This document shows positions 1-8,441 of a stretch of 64,000 nt of DNA, piece by piece. The translations under genes and the position numbers were made by a program. Each line of letters opens with the position of its first letter. The stretch's first letter is position 1. The notes under the pieces are model-generated. The model was not told where the DNA came from and ran no database searches. It saw only the letters and a program-made list of their open reading frames with translations. Source of the DNA: Fluviibacter phosphoraccumulans_A (GTDB taxonomy: Bacteria > Pseudomonadota > Gammaproteobacteria > Burkholderiales > Rhodocyclaceae); assembly GCA_036287865.1 (NCBI GenBank), contig CP126743.1, positions 1,116,001-1,180,000 on the forward strand, read 5' to 3'.

Positions 1-41
1 AAGCTTACCGTGAAGGCCATACGCAGTAAGCTGGAGTCACA

Positions 42-287
42 CTATCTCCAGTTCCAATCCAGGGAATTCTTTTGCGGAAATCGGTAGGTGTCACGATAAG
101 GACCCAGAATTTTAAGTACTTGCGCCTGTGTGTCGCCAACTTTGATTTCGGTGAAGTGTTTGATATCGAGCACTTGTTCTTTGCGGGTCATTTTGCCGTC
201 ATCAAAATAAACCATGAAGCTTACCCAACCCGTCGGTCCGCGCGAATAGGAGAGTTGCTGAATCTGTCCTCCTTGTGAGTTGTGCAT
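42..287 (-). pseudogene. Fragment of a BamE/SmpA-like lipoprotein
   Basis: An 81-codon open stretch with no signal peptide or lipobox. It carries a short motif resembling the repeat unit of BamE/OmlA-like outer-membrane lipoproteins: a YSRGP...W...VYFDDG strand pair, then an HFTEIKVGDTQAQVLKILG segment, then RFPQ..SLDWNW. Family members are full exported lipoproteins; here the N-terminus is missing and the frame stops at TAG straight after WNWR, where a final strand would be expected. The upstream end runs directly into the coding sequence of the neighbouring K+ channel, so this is the downstream half of a deletion junction. The family call rests on motif memory only and is moderate. Confidence 0.5.
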
Positions 288-831
288 CTGCGTTCAGAGC
301 AGGGACATCTGCCATGTAATCGCCAAGTTCAAGTTCTGCCAGGGGTTCAGAACGGGTATCGATCACCACAAACCGCATTTGCACCTGATCTAGCGTTTTG
401 GAAATGAGTGAACCGGTTTCACTTAGGCCGCAGATGGTGCAGAAAGGTTCCGAGAGGTTTTTTACTTTACGGTTAAAGCGGCTACGGGCTAGCGCGCGTT
501 GCAGCCCTTCTTCCTTAAGCAGATTGAGTATGCTGAGAATTGAATAAGACCAGCCGATGACGGTGAGATAGATGCAGACAGTGCCCCAGAAGCGTTGTGC
601 GTAGGAAAACGCGTTGGGAATTTCGCCGAAGCCAATCGTTGTGGCTGTGTAACTGATGAAATAGAAGGCATCAAAAAACGACATCGGCGCCGATGCAGTA
701 CCCGTAGCGTCGACGCCCGGTATTAGTACCAACCCGAATATCGATACCGCATAAATCAGGATCATGACGATCAGCGGCGTTCTCATCCGGCGTAGAACGA
801 GAAACAGCACGCCGTCATTAATCAGGCTCAT
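202..831 (-). pseudogene. Truncated K+ channel with TrkA-N-like domain, fused to neighbouring remnant
   Basis: The first about 180 residues look like a two-helix potassium channel with a cytoplasmic regulator of K+ conductance: hydrophobic helix at residues 17-40, a pore loop with TTIGFGEIP in place of the usual TxGYG filter, a second helix near residues 82-103, then a Rossmann start (CTICGLSETGSLISKTL) and an acidic strand end (VVIDTRSEP). After DVPALNADAQ the homology ends and the remaining residues are the lipoprotein remnant read in the wrong frame. Most of the NAD-binding domain is therefore lost. The gene lies just downstream of an intact DUF6394 gene on the same strand, probably its former operon partner. 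Unlikely to be functional. Confidence 0.75.
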
Positions 832-854
832 GATGGCAATGTCACGGGTGCGCT

Positions 855-1238
855 TTATCGGCGCATCATGAGCGTTTCTGCGATGAGCAGAATCACCGAC
901 ACCACATTTGCAAAGAGTGCGCCACCGGAAAGCGACACGACACTGGCAGTGATTTCAGGGGTCATTCCGACTTGCATGACATGAACAGCAATGCCCCAGG
1001 TTACGGCTGCAGCGATTAGTTGCAGATCAGCGACCAGACTCGTGGCCAGATGGATGGCACCGATCTGGGTATGATCACCGAACTTCAGCGTTGTGGCAAT
1101 GAGGTTAACAACGATTGCTGCAAATAGTTCATAGATGTAGTGCAGTTCAGGACGGGCAATGTCTCCTATAAAAAAACCGAAGTTGAGTGTTGCAGCCAGG
1201 AGGATAAAAAAACCGAAAACCACTTTTTCCAGATTCAT
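855..1238 (-). CDS. DUF6394 family membrane protein
   Basis: A 127-residue, strongly hydrophobic protein with about four predicted membrane segments (residues 7-25, 35-52, 62-85, 100-122). The sequence is highly characteristic of a conserved Burkholderiales family (MNLEKVVFGFF...FGFFIGDI, KFGDHTQIGAIHLATSLVADLQL) now listed as DUF6394; no biochemical role is known to me. It ends 24 bp before the start of the truncated K+ channel on the same strand, so the two were probably co-transcribed and may have formed an ion-related membrane unit. The start ATG at 1238 is preceded by a purine-poor region, and no better start exists downstream. Length appears normal for the family. Confidence 0.8.
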   Translation of the reverse strand: MNLEKVVFGFFILLAATLNFGFFIGDIARPELHYIYELFAAIVVNLIATTLKFGDHTQIGAIHLATSLVADLQLIAAAVTWGIAVHVMQVGMTPEITASVVSLSGGALFANVVSVILLIAETLMMRR

Positions 1239-1297
1239 GGGGTGCCCTTATTGATCTTGCGAATAACTCATTTGGTTATAGGCCTAGTCGATAACGC

Positions 1298-1924
1298 TTA
1301 TAAGAATAAGAGTTTGAGGCCGATCAGAATGGTGGTGACTTCAAATGCCCGTTTGACGAGAGTGTTTCCCTGTCGAATGGCCAGATGGCTCCCTAAAAAA
1401 CCACCGATGATTGAACCAATAATTAGTGCGGGCAACCAATCCCATGCAATATCACCGGCTAACCCCAGCACAAAGGTGCCTGTGCCATTCCATACGAGTC
1501 CGCACAGCACCAAGGTGTAGGCGATGGCGCTCTTGGGTGCGTATTCGATACCGAGTTTGGGTTTGAATATGGAATAGATGTCCAGGCTAATGGTTAATAG
1601 CCCCAGCGGCATGAGCGATTCTTTCTCCGGCGCTTTGAGGATTAACGACGCACCCAGGGTAACGCCGGGAATGCCAGACCCGAGAATAAGAAGCGAAGTT
1701 CTAAGCTCCAGATGGCTTTCTTTCATATGGCGCAGAATGGCGCCAACACCCAGAAATACGCTGGCTACTTTATGGGTTGCTAAAGCCGCCACGAAACTCA
1801 GGCCCAGGAAAATCAATATCGGAAACTGGATGAGTCCGACGCCACCGCCAGAGAGTGCAGAGAAGAAGTTGGCAACGACAGCCGTGCCAAAAAGTATGGC
1901 CTGATGGGCCAGATCGAGCGTCAT
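1298..1924 (-). CDS. TauE/SafE family sulfite/anion exporter, possibly internally deleted
   Basis: Inner-membrane permease of the TauE/SafE family, linked to export of sulfite, sulfoacetate or similar anions. The N-terminal half has the FFSALSGGGVGLIQFP loop and the C-terminal half the second copy (AYTLVLCGLVWNGTGTFVLG, DWLPALIIGSIIGGFLGSHLAI). I place the start at ATG 1924 (MTLDLAHQ); an upstream in-frame ATG at 1972 would add a non-conserved tail. At 208 residues it is about 40 shorter than usual, and the gap falls between FKPKLG and SAIAYTLVL, where relatives have a further helix. This looks like an in-frame deletion of one membrane segment, so function is doubtful although the frame is open. 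Confidence 0.75.
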   Translation of the reverse strand: MTLDLAHQAILFGTAVVANFFSALSGGGVGLIQFPILIFLGLSFVAALATHKVASVFLGVGAILRHMKESHLELRTSLLILGSGIPGVTLGASLILKAPEKESLMPLGLLTISLDIYSIFKPKLGIEYAPKSAIAYTLVLCGLVWNGTGTFVLGLAGDIAWDWLPALIIGSIIGGFLGSHLAIRQGNTLVKRAFEVTTILIGLKLLFL

Positions 1925-1992
1925 GGGGTTAATGCCTGGGTGATAAGCCGTTATTATACGAAGCTTAAACAACCACTTTGATATGAGCCGGT

Positions 1993-2358
1993 ATGCGCAT
2001 ACTCGAGATTATCGCCTTCGAACGACTCAGCGAACCTTTGGCAACCCGTCAGTTATTTGCAGGACGTCTGGTGCGCTCTATTGTAATGGGCTCGCTGATC
2101 GTTGCGGCCGCGCTATTTGCCGGCATGGCGGGATATCACGTGTTCGAAGGCCTGAGCTGGATTGATTCTTTTGTTAATGCTTCGATGATACTTTCCGGGA
2201 TGGGCGTTCTGGCTGCACCCGTGAGCGTGGAAGGTAAATTATTTGCCGGGCTGTATGCGATTTTTTGCGGGTTAGTACTGATTGCTGCAACAGCCATCAT
2301 GTTTACACTTGTCATACATCGATTCTTGCATCAGATGCACATGGATGACGAGGATTAA
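1993..2358 (+). CDS. Conserved membrane protein upstream of tadA
   Basis: A 121-residue protein with two long hydrophobic helices (about residues 30-52 and 83-108) separated by a conserved segment, EGLSWIDSFVNASMILSGMG, that resembles the pore-loop region of small ion channels but lacks a selectivity filter. The C-terminus is His-rich (IHRFLHQMHMDDED). I recognise it only as a conserved hypothetical family found in Burkholderiales, often near tadA. It ends 5 bp before the tadA start and is likely co-transcribed with it. Start at ATG 1993; the frame is clean and the length looks typical. Function not assigned. Confidence 0.7.
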   Translation: MRILEIIAFERLSEPLATRQLFAGRLVRSIVMGSLIVAAALFAGMAGYHVFEGLSWIDSFVNASMILSGMGVLAAPVSVEGKLFAGLYAIFCGLVLIAATAIMFTLVIHRFLHQMHMDDED

Positions 2359-2363
2359 GGCCA

Positions 2364-2837
2364 GTGACAGACCTGGATTTTATGCAACAGGCGCTGGCGC
2401 TTGCCCGGGAAGCAGCTGTCCTTGATGAGGTTCCCGTGGGGGCTTTGGTGGTGCTCGATGGTCAGGTGATTGGCCGGGGTTTTAATCAACCCATAGGTCG
2501 TCATGATCCGACGGCGCATGCCGAAATCATGGCACTACGCGATGCGGCGATAACTATCGACAATTACCGTTTGCCGGGTTGTACGTTGTATGTCACTGTT
2601 GAGCCCTGTGCCATGTGTGCCGGAGCGATTCAGCATACCCGTATTGCGCGCGTCGTTTATGGGACCTCTGAGCCTAAAACCGGTGCCTGCGGCAGCGTGC
2701 TCGATCTGTTCGCTGAACCCAGATTGAATCATCACGCTAAAGTTGAAGCTGGCTTGCTGGCAGAAGAAAGCGCATCCCTGATTGCGTCCTTTTTTCAACG
2801 ACGTCGTGCCGAAGCAAGGAAAATCGATGCGGATTGA
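2364..2837 (+). CDS. tadA: tRNA-specific adenosine deaminase
   Basis: Deaminates adenosine 34 of tRNA-Arg(ACG) to inosine, allowing one tRNA to read CGU, CGC and CGA codons; essential in most bacteria. The zinc-dependent cytidine deaminase fold is shown by HAE at residues 52-54 (zinc ligand and catalytic Glu) and PCAMC at 81-85 (two Cys zinc ligands). The 157-residue length is standard. The start is a GTG at 2364, five bases after the stop of the upstream membrane gene; the next methionine (residue 7) would cut into the first helix. The 3' end overlaps the L,D-transpeptidase gene by 11 bp, indicating an operon. Confidence 0.95.
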   Translation: MTDLDFMQQALALAREAAVLDEVPVGALVVLDGQVIGRGFNQPIGRHDPTAHAEIMALRDAAITIDNYRLPGCTLYVTVEPCAMCAGAIQHTRIARVVYGTSEPKTGACGSVLDLFAEPRLNHHAKVEAGLLAEESASLIASFFQRRRAEARKIDAD

Positions 2838-3309
2838 AGTTTCTATTGCTAACCAATCACTGACCCTGTTGGATGATGACGGTGGGGTGGTCAAACGTTA
2901 TGTTGTTTCTACTGCCACCAAAGGTGCCGGAGAGCAGATGGGCAGCCATCAGACGCCGCGGGGCCGTCATCGTGTTCGTGCCCGGATAGGAGATGGTTTG
3001 CCCTTGGGTGCAATTCTGCGTGGGCGTCGGCCTACGGGTGAGGTCTGCACACCTAAATTAATGCTAGCTCAACCCGATCGTGACTGGATACTCACCCGGA
3101 TACTATGGTTGTGCGGGGAGGAACCGGGTAAAAACCGGGGTGGCAAAGTTGATACGATGCGACGCTATGTCTATATCCACGGCACGCCGGATAGCACCGT
3201 GTTGGGTGTGCCTGGGTCGCACGGCTGCATCCGCATGCGAAATACAGATATGGTTGATTTATTTGATCGGGTGCCCGTGGGCACGCCAGTGACTATTTAC
3301 GAAGACTGA
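2827..3309 (+). CDS. L,D-transpeptidase (YkuD domain)
   Basis: Cell-wall enzyme family that forms 3-3 peptidoglycan cross-links or attaches proteins to peptidoglycan. The YkuD signature is intact: His119 in YVYIHGTP and SHGCIRM with catalytic Cys134, followed by the MVDLFDRVPVGTPV tail. The start at ATG 2827 overlaps the end of tadA; the frame stays open further upstream but that extension is tadA sequence. There is no signal peptide on the 160-residue product, so export is uncertain; this short cytoplasmic-looking form is common beside tadA in Burkholderiales. It converges on ygfZ with a 13-bp 3' overlap. Confidence 0.88.
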   Translation: MRIEVSIANQSLTLLDDDGGVVKRYVVSTATKGAGEQMGSHQTPRGRHRVRARIGDGLPLGAILRGRRPTGEVCTPKLMLAQPDRDWILTRILWLCGEEPGKNRGGKVDTMRRYVYIHGTPDSTVLGVPGSHGCIRMRNTDMVDLFDRVPVGTPVTIYED

Positions 3310-4217
3310 GGTTGTTGCGCTTCGTCTTCGTCTGGCAACACTCGGTCGATCAGATGAAGTGCTTGTTCGCCTGAATCGGTTTGCAGATAAATCGCACCTT
3401 CGATCGCGTCTTGCTGTAGCACGGCCAGCGCTTGCCATTGGTCTTGAGCATCTTGGGCGGTCGTGAGTAGGCTGCCACACGCCTGGCCATTCAGTAGGTT
3501 AGATCGGACCTCTGTACCCGTTACTATCGGTTGTGCTGAACTAACGCGGTACAGGTGACGTTTGATTTTGCCCAGATAGTGTGTGCGCGCCACAATTTCC
3601 TGGCCGGGATAGCAGCCTTTTTTAAAGCTCACGCCGCCCAGTTTGTCCAGATTGACCATTTGCGGGACATAGTGCTCACTCGAGGCTTGCGTGACCAGGG
3701 GGAAACCCTGGGCGATATCACTGAGCATCCAGAGAACCGGGTTCGTTGTATTGTTTGTTGCCGCAAGGGTTTGCAAGTCCGATTCGGGGCCAGTAAGCAG
3801 GTCTCGAGTGCTATCAAGCCGAACGATGGTAACCCGATCCAGATGGGTGAGTTGCCAATCAACGCTCGGTAGCGCTTGGTTGTTGAGTGTTGGTTCCGGG
3901 TTGAGGAGGCCATAAACCACATCACTGGAAGGTGCTACCTGGACTTTCAGTCGCATCACATACATTTTTAGGCGTTTTGCAATGGCATCGCGCACATCGG
4001 CGGCTAAAACCAAACGGTAGCCATTTTCGATCGTCCAGATTATAAAGGTGGTGAGTAGCCGACCTTTGGCCGTGCACCAGCCTGATATTTGTGCACTTTC
4101 AGCATTGAGGGTGCGGATGTCGCTAGGTACCTGGGCGTGCAGAAAATTCTGGGCGTCTTCACCAGTGACATCGAGGATGGCAAGGTGGGGCAGGGCAATA
4201 AATTGTGGGGTAGTCAT
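3297..4217 (-). CDS. ygfZ: YgfZ/GcvT-like folate-binding Fe-S cluster protein
   Basis: Tetrahydrofolate-dependent protein that helps assembly or repair of Fe-S clusters in enzymes such as MiaB. The diagnostic motif KKGCYPGQEIVARTHYLGK is present at about residues 197-215 with its essential Cys, after a GcvT-like N-terminal half (LDVTGEDAQNFLHAQVPSDI, SGWCTAKGR). At 306 residues it is slightly shorter than many homologues but no break is visible. It is divergent from mltG, with 61 bp between the two starts, and converges on the L,D-transpeptidase gene. Start ATG 4217 is the only sensible one (MTTPQFIALPHLAILDVTG). Confidence 0.92.
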   Translation of the reverse strand: MTTPQFIALPHLAILDVTGEDAQNFLHAQVPSDIRTLNAESAQISGWCTAKGRLLTTFIIWTIENGYRLVLAADVRDAIAKRLKMYVMRLKVQVAPSSDVVYGLLNPEPTLNNQALPSVDWQLTHLDRVTIVRLDSTRDLLTGPESDLQTLAATNNTTNPVLWMLSDIAQGFPLVTQASSEHYVPQMVNLDKLGGVSFKKGCYPGQEIVARTHYLGKIKRHLYRVSSAQPIVTGTEVRSNLLNGQACGSLLTTAQDAQDQWQALAVLQQDAIEGAIYLQTDSGEQALHLIDRVLPDEDEAQQPQSS

Positions 4218-4278
4218 TGATTTGGGTCCTGGGTCTAAGCCCGGTTAAAGCGGGTTAAGGTTGGTATCATAAGGGGCT

Positions 4279-5215
4279 ATGAAAAGCTTGGCCAAATTCT
4301 TCTTTGCGACCGCATTGGCGGGGGTAATTGCCGTGCTTCTGGTCGTGCAGTGGCCGGTACCGCTGTCGGAACCGAAATTGCTGGTGCGCATACCGCAGGG
4401 GGCGTCACTTCGGGCGGCCGCCCACAGCCTCAATGAGGGCGGTGTAGGTATTCCTGCCTGGATTATTTCGGGCGTGGGGCGTGTGGCCTGGCTATCTACG
4501 TCGATTAAGGCCGGCAATGAATCCGATCAGGGTATTGCCCTGTGGGCATTGTTACGAAAATTGTCCAGCGGTGACACCAGCCAGGCTGACGTGCTTTTTG
4601 TAGAAGGGACGACCTTCCGGGATATCAGCACCAAGTTAATTATGATCAAACTGGGTGCAACTGGTCAGTCACCCGCGAGCTGGTTCTTTCCGGATATCTA
4701 CCGTTTCGATAAACGATCCGAGGATCTTGCGGTTCTGCAGCGGGCTTTTCTAGCCATGCAGAAGCAGCTGAATGCGGTATGGCAATCACGAGAATCCAAC
4801 CTGCCTTTGAAATTACCTTATGAACTACTGATCCTGGCATCCATTGTTGAAAAGGAGACGGGCGCTGCGCGGCCGATCGGACCCAGATCGCCCGGCGTCT
4901 TTATTAATCGTCTGCGTAAAGGCATGCGCTTGCAAACGGATCCAACGGTCATTTACGGATTGGGTGATCGCTTTGATGGCAATCTGCGTAAAGCCGATTT
5001 GCAACGTGATACACCCCACAATACCTATACACGGGGTGGTTTGCCCCCGACGCCGATCTGTATGCCGGGTATAGCGGCACTACAGGCGGTTGCCCACCCG
5101 GCTAAAAACGGATGCCTTGTAGTTTGTTGCCAAGGGCGATGGCTCCAGTCAATTTTCTGCCACGCTCGACGCACATAAGCAGGCAGTTAACCAATATCAA
5201 CGAGGTAAGCCATGA
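4279..5215 (+). pseudogene. mltG: Endolytic murein transglycosylase MltG/YceG, damaged
   Basis: MltG cleaves nascent glycan strands in the periplasm and sets glycan chain length. An N-terminal membrane helix, LysM-like segment and catalytic motif LILASIVEKETG are all visible, as is TDPTVIYGLG. Lesions: about 15-20 residues are missing after GTTFRDI; the stretch after KETG (AARPIGPRSPGVF) is a locally shifted version of the family AADRTQIAGVF, fitting +2 and +1 insertions that restore frame; after AHPAKNG the frame is lost, and the correct frame (FVAKGDGSSQFSATLDAH) also has a TAG where Tyr is expected. The original stop TGA at 5213 overlaps the tmk ATG. The catalytic core is still translated for about 275 codons, so partial activity cannot be excluded. 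Confidence 0.85.
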
Positions 5216-5841
5216 TCATGTCATCGATACAACCCGGACGTTTTATTACGGTAGAGGGCATTGATGGTGCCGGTAAAAGCTCCCACATCGAGTGGCTAAG
5301 AGCCTACCTGGCTGCGGCAGGGCACTCGGTTGTGGTTACGCGTGAGCCCGGTGGTACGCCTTTGGGAGAATCATTACGGGCAATTTTGCTCAATGATCCG
5401 ATGTCGCCTGAGACCGAAATGATGCTCATGTTTGCAGCTCGTGCCGAGCATCTGGCATCGGTGATACGCCCGGCTCTTGAAACCGGTGCCTGGGTGATTT
5501 CAGATCGTTTTTCGGATGCGACCTATGCGTACCAGGTAGGTGGCAGGGGTGTGCCCGAACAAATGTTTCTGGCCTTAGAAGCGCTTGTGCAAGCAGGCTT
5601 GCAACCGGATCGCACCTTGTTATTCGATGTCTCCGTAGAAACAGCACAGGCACGCCTTCATGACACGCGCATTCTGGACCGTTTTGAACGGGAGGCCAGT
5701 GATTTCCATCAGCGGGTCAGAGATGACTATCATCAAAGGGCAGCTCAGTACCCGGAGCGGATTCGACGCGTTGCCTCTGATGTGCCAATCGAACAGGTGC
5801 GCGCACAAATCCTGACCGAACTGTCTGACTTGCTGGGCTGA
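5212..5841 (+). CDS. tmk: Thymidylate kinase
   Basis: Phosphorylates dTMP to dTDP in dTTP synthesis; cytoplasmic and essential. The P-loop FITVEGIDGAGKSS lies at residues 11-24, followed by the DR/E-type substrate motif TREPGGTPLGE and the lid-region RFSDATYAYQVGGRG. The 209-residue length is normal. The start ATG at 5212 overlaps the ancestral stop of mltG (ATGA arrangement), so tmk was translationally coupled to mltG; since mltG is now frameshifted, coupling must be altered. The stop is one base before the holB ATG. Usual mltG-tmk-holB operon. Confidence 0.95.
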   Translation: MIMSSIQPGRFITVEGIDGAGKSSHIEWLRAYLAAAGHSVVVTREPGGTPLGESLRAILLNDPMSPETEMMLMFAARAEHLASVIRPALETGAWVISDRFSDATYAYQVGGRGVPEQMFLALEALVQAGLQPDRTLLFDVSVETAQARLHDTRILDRFEREASDFHQRVRDDYHQRAAQYPERIRRVASDVPIEQVRAQILTELSDLLG

Positions 5842-5842
5842 T

Positions 5843-6940
5843 ATGATCAATTGGGTTGAACTTCATCGCGAAGCCTGGCAACAGATTCAGTCCGCAAAAG
5901 CGGTGGACCGTCTGGCGCATGCCCTCTTGTTGACCGGTTCAGCAGGCATTGGCAAGCTGGAATTTGCCGAAAGTGTTGCCGCAGGGCTGCTTTGCGATGC
6001 CCCCGGATCGGGTGGTCAGGCATGTGGTGTGTGTATAGCGTGCACCTGGCATGCGTCGGGTAATCATCCAGACTTTCGTCGCCTGCGCCCAGAGGCCTAT
6101 TCAGAAGAGTTGCCTGAGGGTGGGGACACAAAGACTTCCGGTGCCAAAGCAGATAAGAAAAAGAGTGAACAGATCCGGATTGATCAGGTGCGCGCCCTAG
6201 AATCTTTTATTCAGGTGGGAAGTCATCGTGGACGCCGGGTGATTCTGATTGAACCGGCCGAAGCGATGAACGAAGCAACGGCCAATGCGTTGCTGAAATC
6301 GCTGGAAGAGCCGCCCCCGGGTGTGCACTTTTTACTCGTAAGTCATGCTGCTGAACGATTGCTGCTAACTGTACGCAGTCGAACCCGAGCCATTCCAATG
6401 GCTGTGCCAGCACCTTCTGTAGCTCTGGCACAGATGTCAAAGATCACTCCACCATTAAGACAGTCCGATCTCTGGCTGAATCGTTGTGCAGGGGCGCTAC
6501 GCTTTGCCGTTAATCTCGCTCAGGCAGCAGAGAAGCACCCAAACACCCATGATGAAGCCCTGGCCGAAGTCGGTATTCTTAATGCACTGCTGGCGCAATT
6601 GCCCTTAGGTGATCGCATGGATTCACTGGCACTGGCCAAGACCTGCGAGGGGCTCATCAAGGGAGACCAGTCTGGCTTACGTCTTGCCGGGTTGATCGAC
6701 TGGTTACAACGCTGGACGCTGGACTTGCAATTAGTTCGACTCGGTTCAACGCCACGAGTCTTTCCAGAGCAAATGACGGTTATGCAGAAGCTTGCAGCAC
6801 AACTCAATGACGATGCGTTGCGTGTATTCCCTGATTTTCTGATCGAATCCCGTAAATTGAGTAGCCACCCCCTCAACATCAAACTGTTTCTGGAATCCAT
6901 TTTTTCGCGCACGATGGCGCTTTACGAACGGCAGGCCTAA
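5843..6940 (+). CDS. holB: DNA polymerase III subunit delta prime
   Basis: Clamp-loader subunit. The N-terminal AAA+ module has LLTGSAGIGKLEFAE and a four-Cys zinc module in the segment CDAPGSGGQACGVCIACTWH; sensor-like NEATANALLKSLEEPP is clear near residues 140-155. The P-loop is degenerate (GSAGIGKLEF), as usual for delta prime, which does not hydrolyse ATP. A Lys-rich insert near residue 100 (GAKADKKKSEQ) is common in betaproteobacterial HolB. Length 365 residues is normal. Overlap-tight to tmk and 8 bp before the tatD gene. Confidence 0.92.
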   Translation: MINWVELHREAWQQIQSAKAVDRLAHALLLTGSAGIGKLEFAESVAAGLLCDAPGSGGQACGVCIACTWHASGNHPDFRRLRPEAYSEELPEGGDTKTSGAKADKKKSEQIRIDQVRALESFIQVGSHRGRRVILIEPAEAMNEATANALLKSLEEPPPGVHFLLVSHAAERLLLTVRSRTRAIPMAVPAPSVALAQMSKITPPLRQSDLWLNRCAGALRFAVNLAQAAEKHPNTHDEALAEVGILNALLAQLPLGDRMDSLALAKTCEGLIKGDQSGLRLAGLIDWLQRWTLDLQLVRLGSTPRVFPEQMTVMQKLAAQLNDDALRVFPDFLIESRKLSSHPLNIKLFLESIFSRTMALYERQA

Positions 6941-6948
6941 TTTTTACT

Positions 6949-7749
6949 ATGACGCGTTTGATTGACTCCCATTGCCATCTTGATTTTGATGGTCTATCAA
7001 ATCGGCTGCCAGAAGTGCTTGCCGCGATGAACGCTAATGATGTCGGCGGCTGCATGACGATCGGGGTGGCCCTGGAAGAGGCGCCACAGGTACTTGCCAT
7101 AGCTGAAGCACATGACCAGGTATTTGCCTCGGTCGGGGTGCATCCGGAATATGCGGATCACAAGGAGCCTGGTGTCGATACGCTGTGTGCCTTAGCGCAA
7201 CACCCGAAGGTGCTGGCTATTGGCGAAACCGGTTTGGACTATCACCGGCACAAAGACCGGCCGGAATGGCAGCGTGAACGATTTCGCGTGCATATCCGTG
7301 CTGCAAAAGTGATGAAAAAACCTTTGGTGATTCACACACGTGAAGCCGCTGAAGACACGTTAGCCATTCTCAAAGAAGAGGGTGCCAGTGAGGTCGGTGG
7401 CATTCTGCACTGCTTTACAGAGAGTCTTGCTGTTGCAGAAGAGGCAATCGCACTCGGATTCTATATTTCGATTTCCGGTATTGTGAGCTTCAAAAAAGCC
7501 GAGCAGGTTCATGAAGTCGCGCGTTCAATTCCACTGGATCGTTTGCTGGTTGAAACCGATTCACCCTATCTGGCGCCGGTGCCTTATCGTGGCAAACCAA
7601 ACGAACCCGCCTATGTAAAGCATGTGGCTGAAGCGATTGCCGATCTGCGCCAGATTTCCTATGCCGAAGTGGCCGAAGCCAGTAGCCGCAATTTTCTGAG
7701 GCTGTTTCATGCATCTGCCAGTGTGCTGGCATCGAGGGTTGGTCTATGA
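6949..7749 (+). CDS. TatD family metal-dependent hydrolase
   Basis: TIM-barrel hydrolase of the TatD family (YcfH/TatD type), 3'-5' DNase/deoxyribonuclease in characterised members. Metal-ligand motifs are intact: IDSHCHLDF at residues 5-13, GETGLDYH near 91-98, PLVIHTREA near 122-130, LHCFTES near 150, and ETDSPYLAP near 203-211. The 266-residue length is typical. It follows holB in the usual tmk-holB-tatD order and overlaps the ankyrin gene by 4 bp (ATGA), indicating translational coupling. Start ATG 6949 is directly before the conserved N-terminal strand. Confidence 0.93.
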   Translation: MTRLIDSHCHLDFDGLSNRLPEVLAAMNANDVGGCMTIGVALEEAPQVLAIAEAHDQVFASVGVHPEYADHKEPGVDTLCALAQHPKVLAIGETGLDYHRHKDRPEWQRERFRVHIRAAKVMKKPLVIHTREAAEDTLAILKEEGASEVGGILHCFTESLAVAEEAIALGFYISISGIVSFKKAEQVHEVARSIPLDRLLVETDSPYLAPVPYRGKPNEPAYVKHVAEAIADLRQISYAEVAEASSRNFLRLFHASASVLASRVGL

Positions 7750-8441
7750 AGAACGTACTCTGTGGGTTCCTGTTGTTGATCTACGGTTCAATGCTGTGGG
7801 CGGCACCGACGGCGGACGACATGGTGATTGCTGCCAAAAAGGATGATGCATCGACGATTCAGGAAGGTCTTAAAGCGGGTTTTGATCCGAACTACAAAGA
7901 TCGCCAGGGTAATAGCCTATTGATTCATGCTGCCGCAAATGTGTCAGACGCTGCGGGTCTGGCCTTGCTTAATGGGGGCGCCAACCCGAAGCTTAAAAAT
8001 CGTTCAGGCGATGATGCGCTCAATTACGCAGCCATCAAAGGGAGTCTACCCATGGTGAAAGCGCTTGTTGCCAAAGGCGTACCAGTAACACGGCCGCAGG
8101 GATGGCAACCGCTTACGTATGCCGTTGTCGGTAAACAGCAGGCAATATTTAACTACCTGATGGATCAAGGCGCTGATCCTAACGGTAATAATCCGACTCA
8201 GGTCTCCGCGCTTATGTACGCGGCTCAAGAGGGCCAGGAAGAGATGGTCGATCGATTACTGGCAGCAGGTGCCGATCCGACCTGGACCAAAGGTGGTGAA
8301 AGTGCAGTCGACTGGGCTTTGAAAGCCCAGAATACCGATATTGCAGCGAAGATTATGAAGGCTCAGGAGAAGGTTGGATTTGGGCGTTCAGTGGTGCTGA
8401 ATGAGTCGGAAGATGATGAAGACGCACCACCCGAGAAGTAA
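7746..8441 (+). CDS. Exported ankyrin-repeat protein
   Basis: A 231-residue protein with a signal peptide (MKNVLCGFLLLIYGSMLWA, cleavage after AWAA-like WAAP) and about five ankyrin repeats spanning residues 23-205; recognisable repeat cores include GNSLLIHAAANVSDAAGLALLN and SALMYAAQEGQEEMVDRLL. The C-terminus is acidic (ESEDDEDAPPEK). Periplasmic ankyrin proteins next to tatD are common in Burkholderiales; their partners are unknown. Translationally coupled to tatD by an ATGA overlap and to the PLD gene by a TAATG overlap, so the three probably form one transcript. Confidence 0.87.
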   Translation: MKNVLCGFLLLIYGSMLWAAPTADDMVIAAKKDDASTIQEGLKAGFDPNYKDRQGNSLLIHAAANVSDAAGLALLNGGANPKLKNRSGDDALNYAAIKGSLPMVKALVAKGVPVTRPQGWQPLTYAVVGKQQAIFNYLMDQGADPNGNNPTQVSALMYAAQEGQEEMVDRLLAAGADPTWTKGGESAVDWALKAQNTDIAAKIMKAQEKVGFGRSVVLNESEDDEDAPPEK

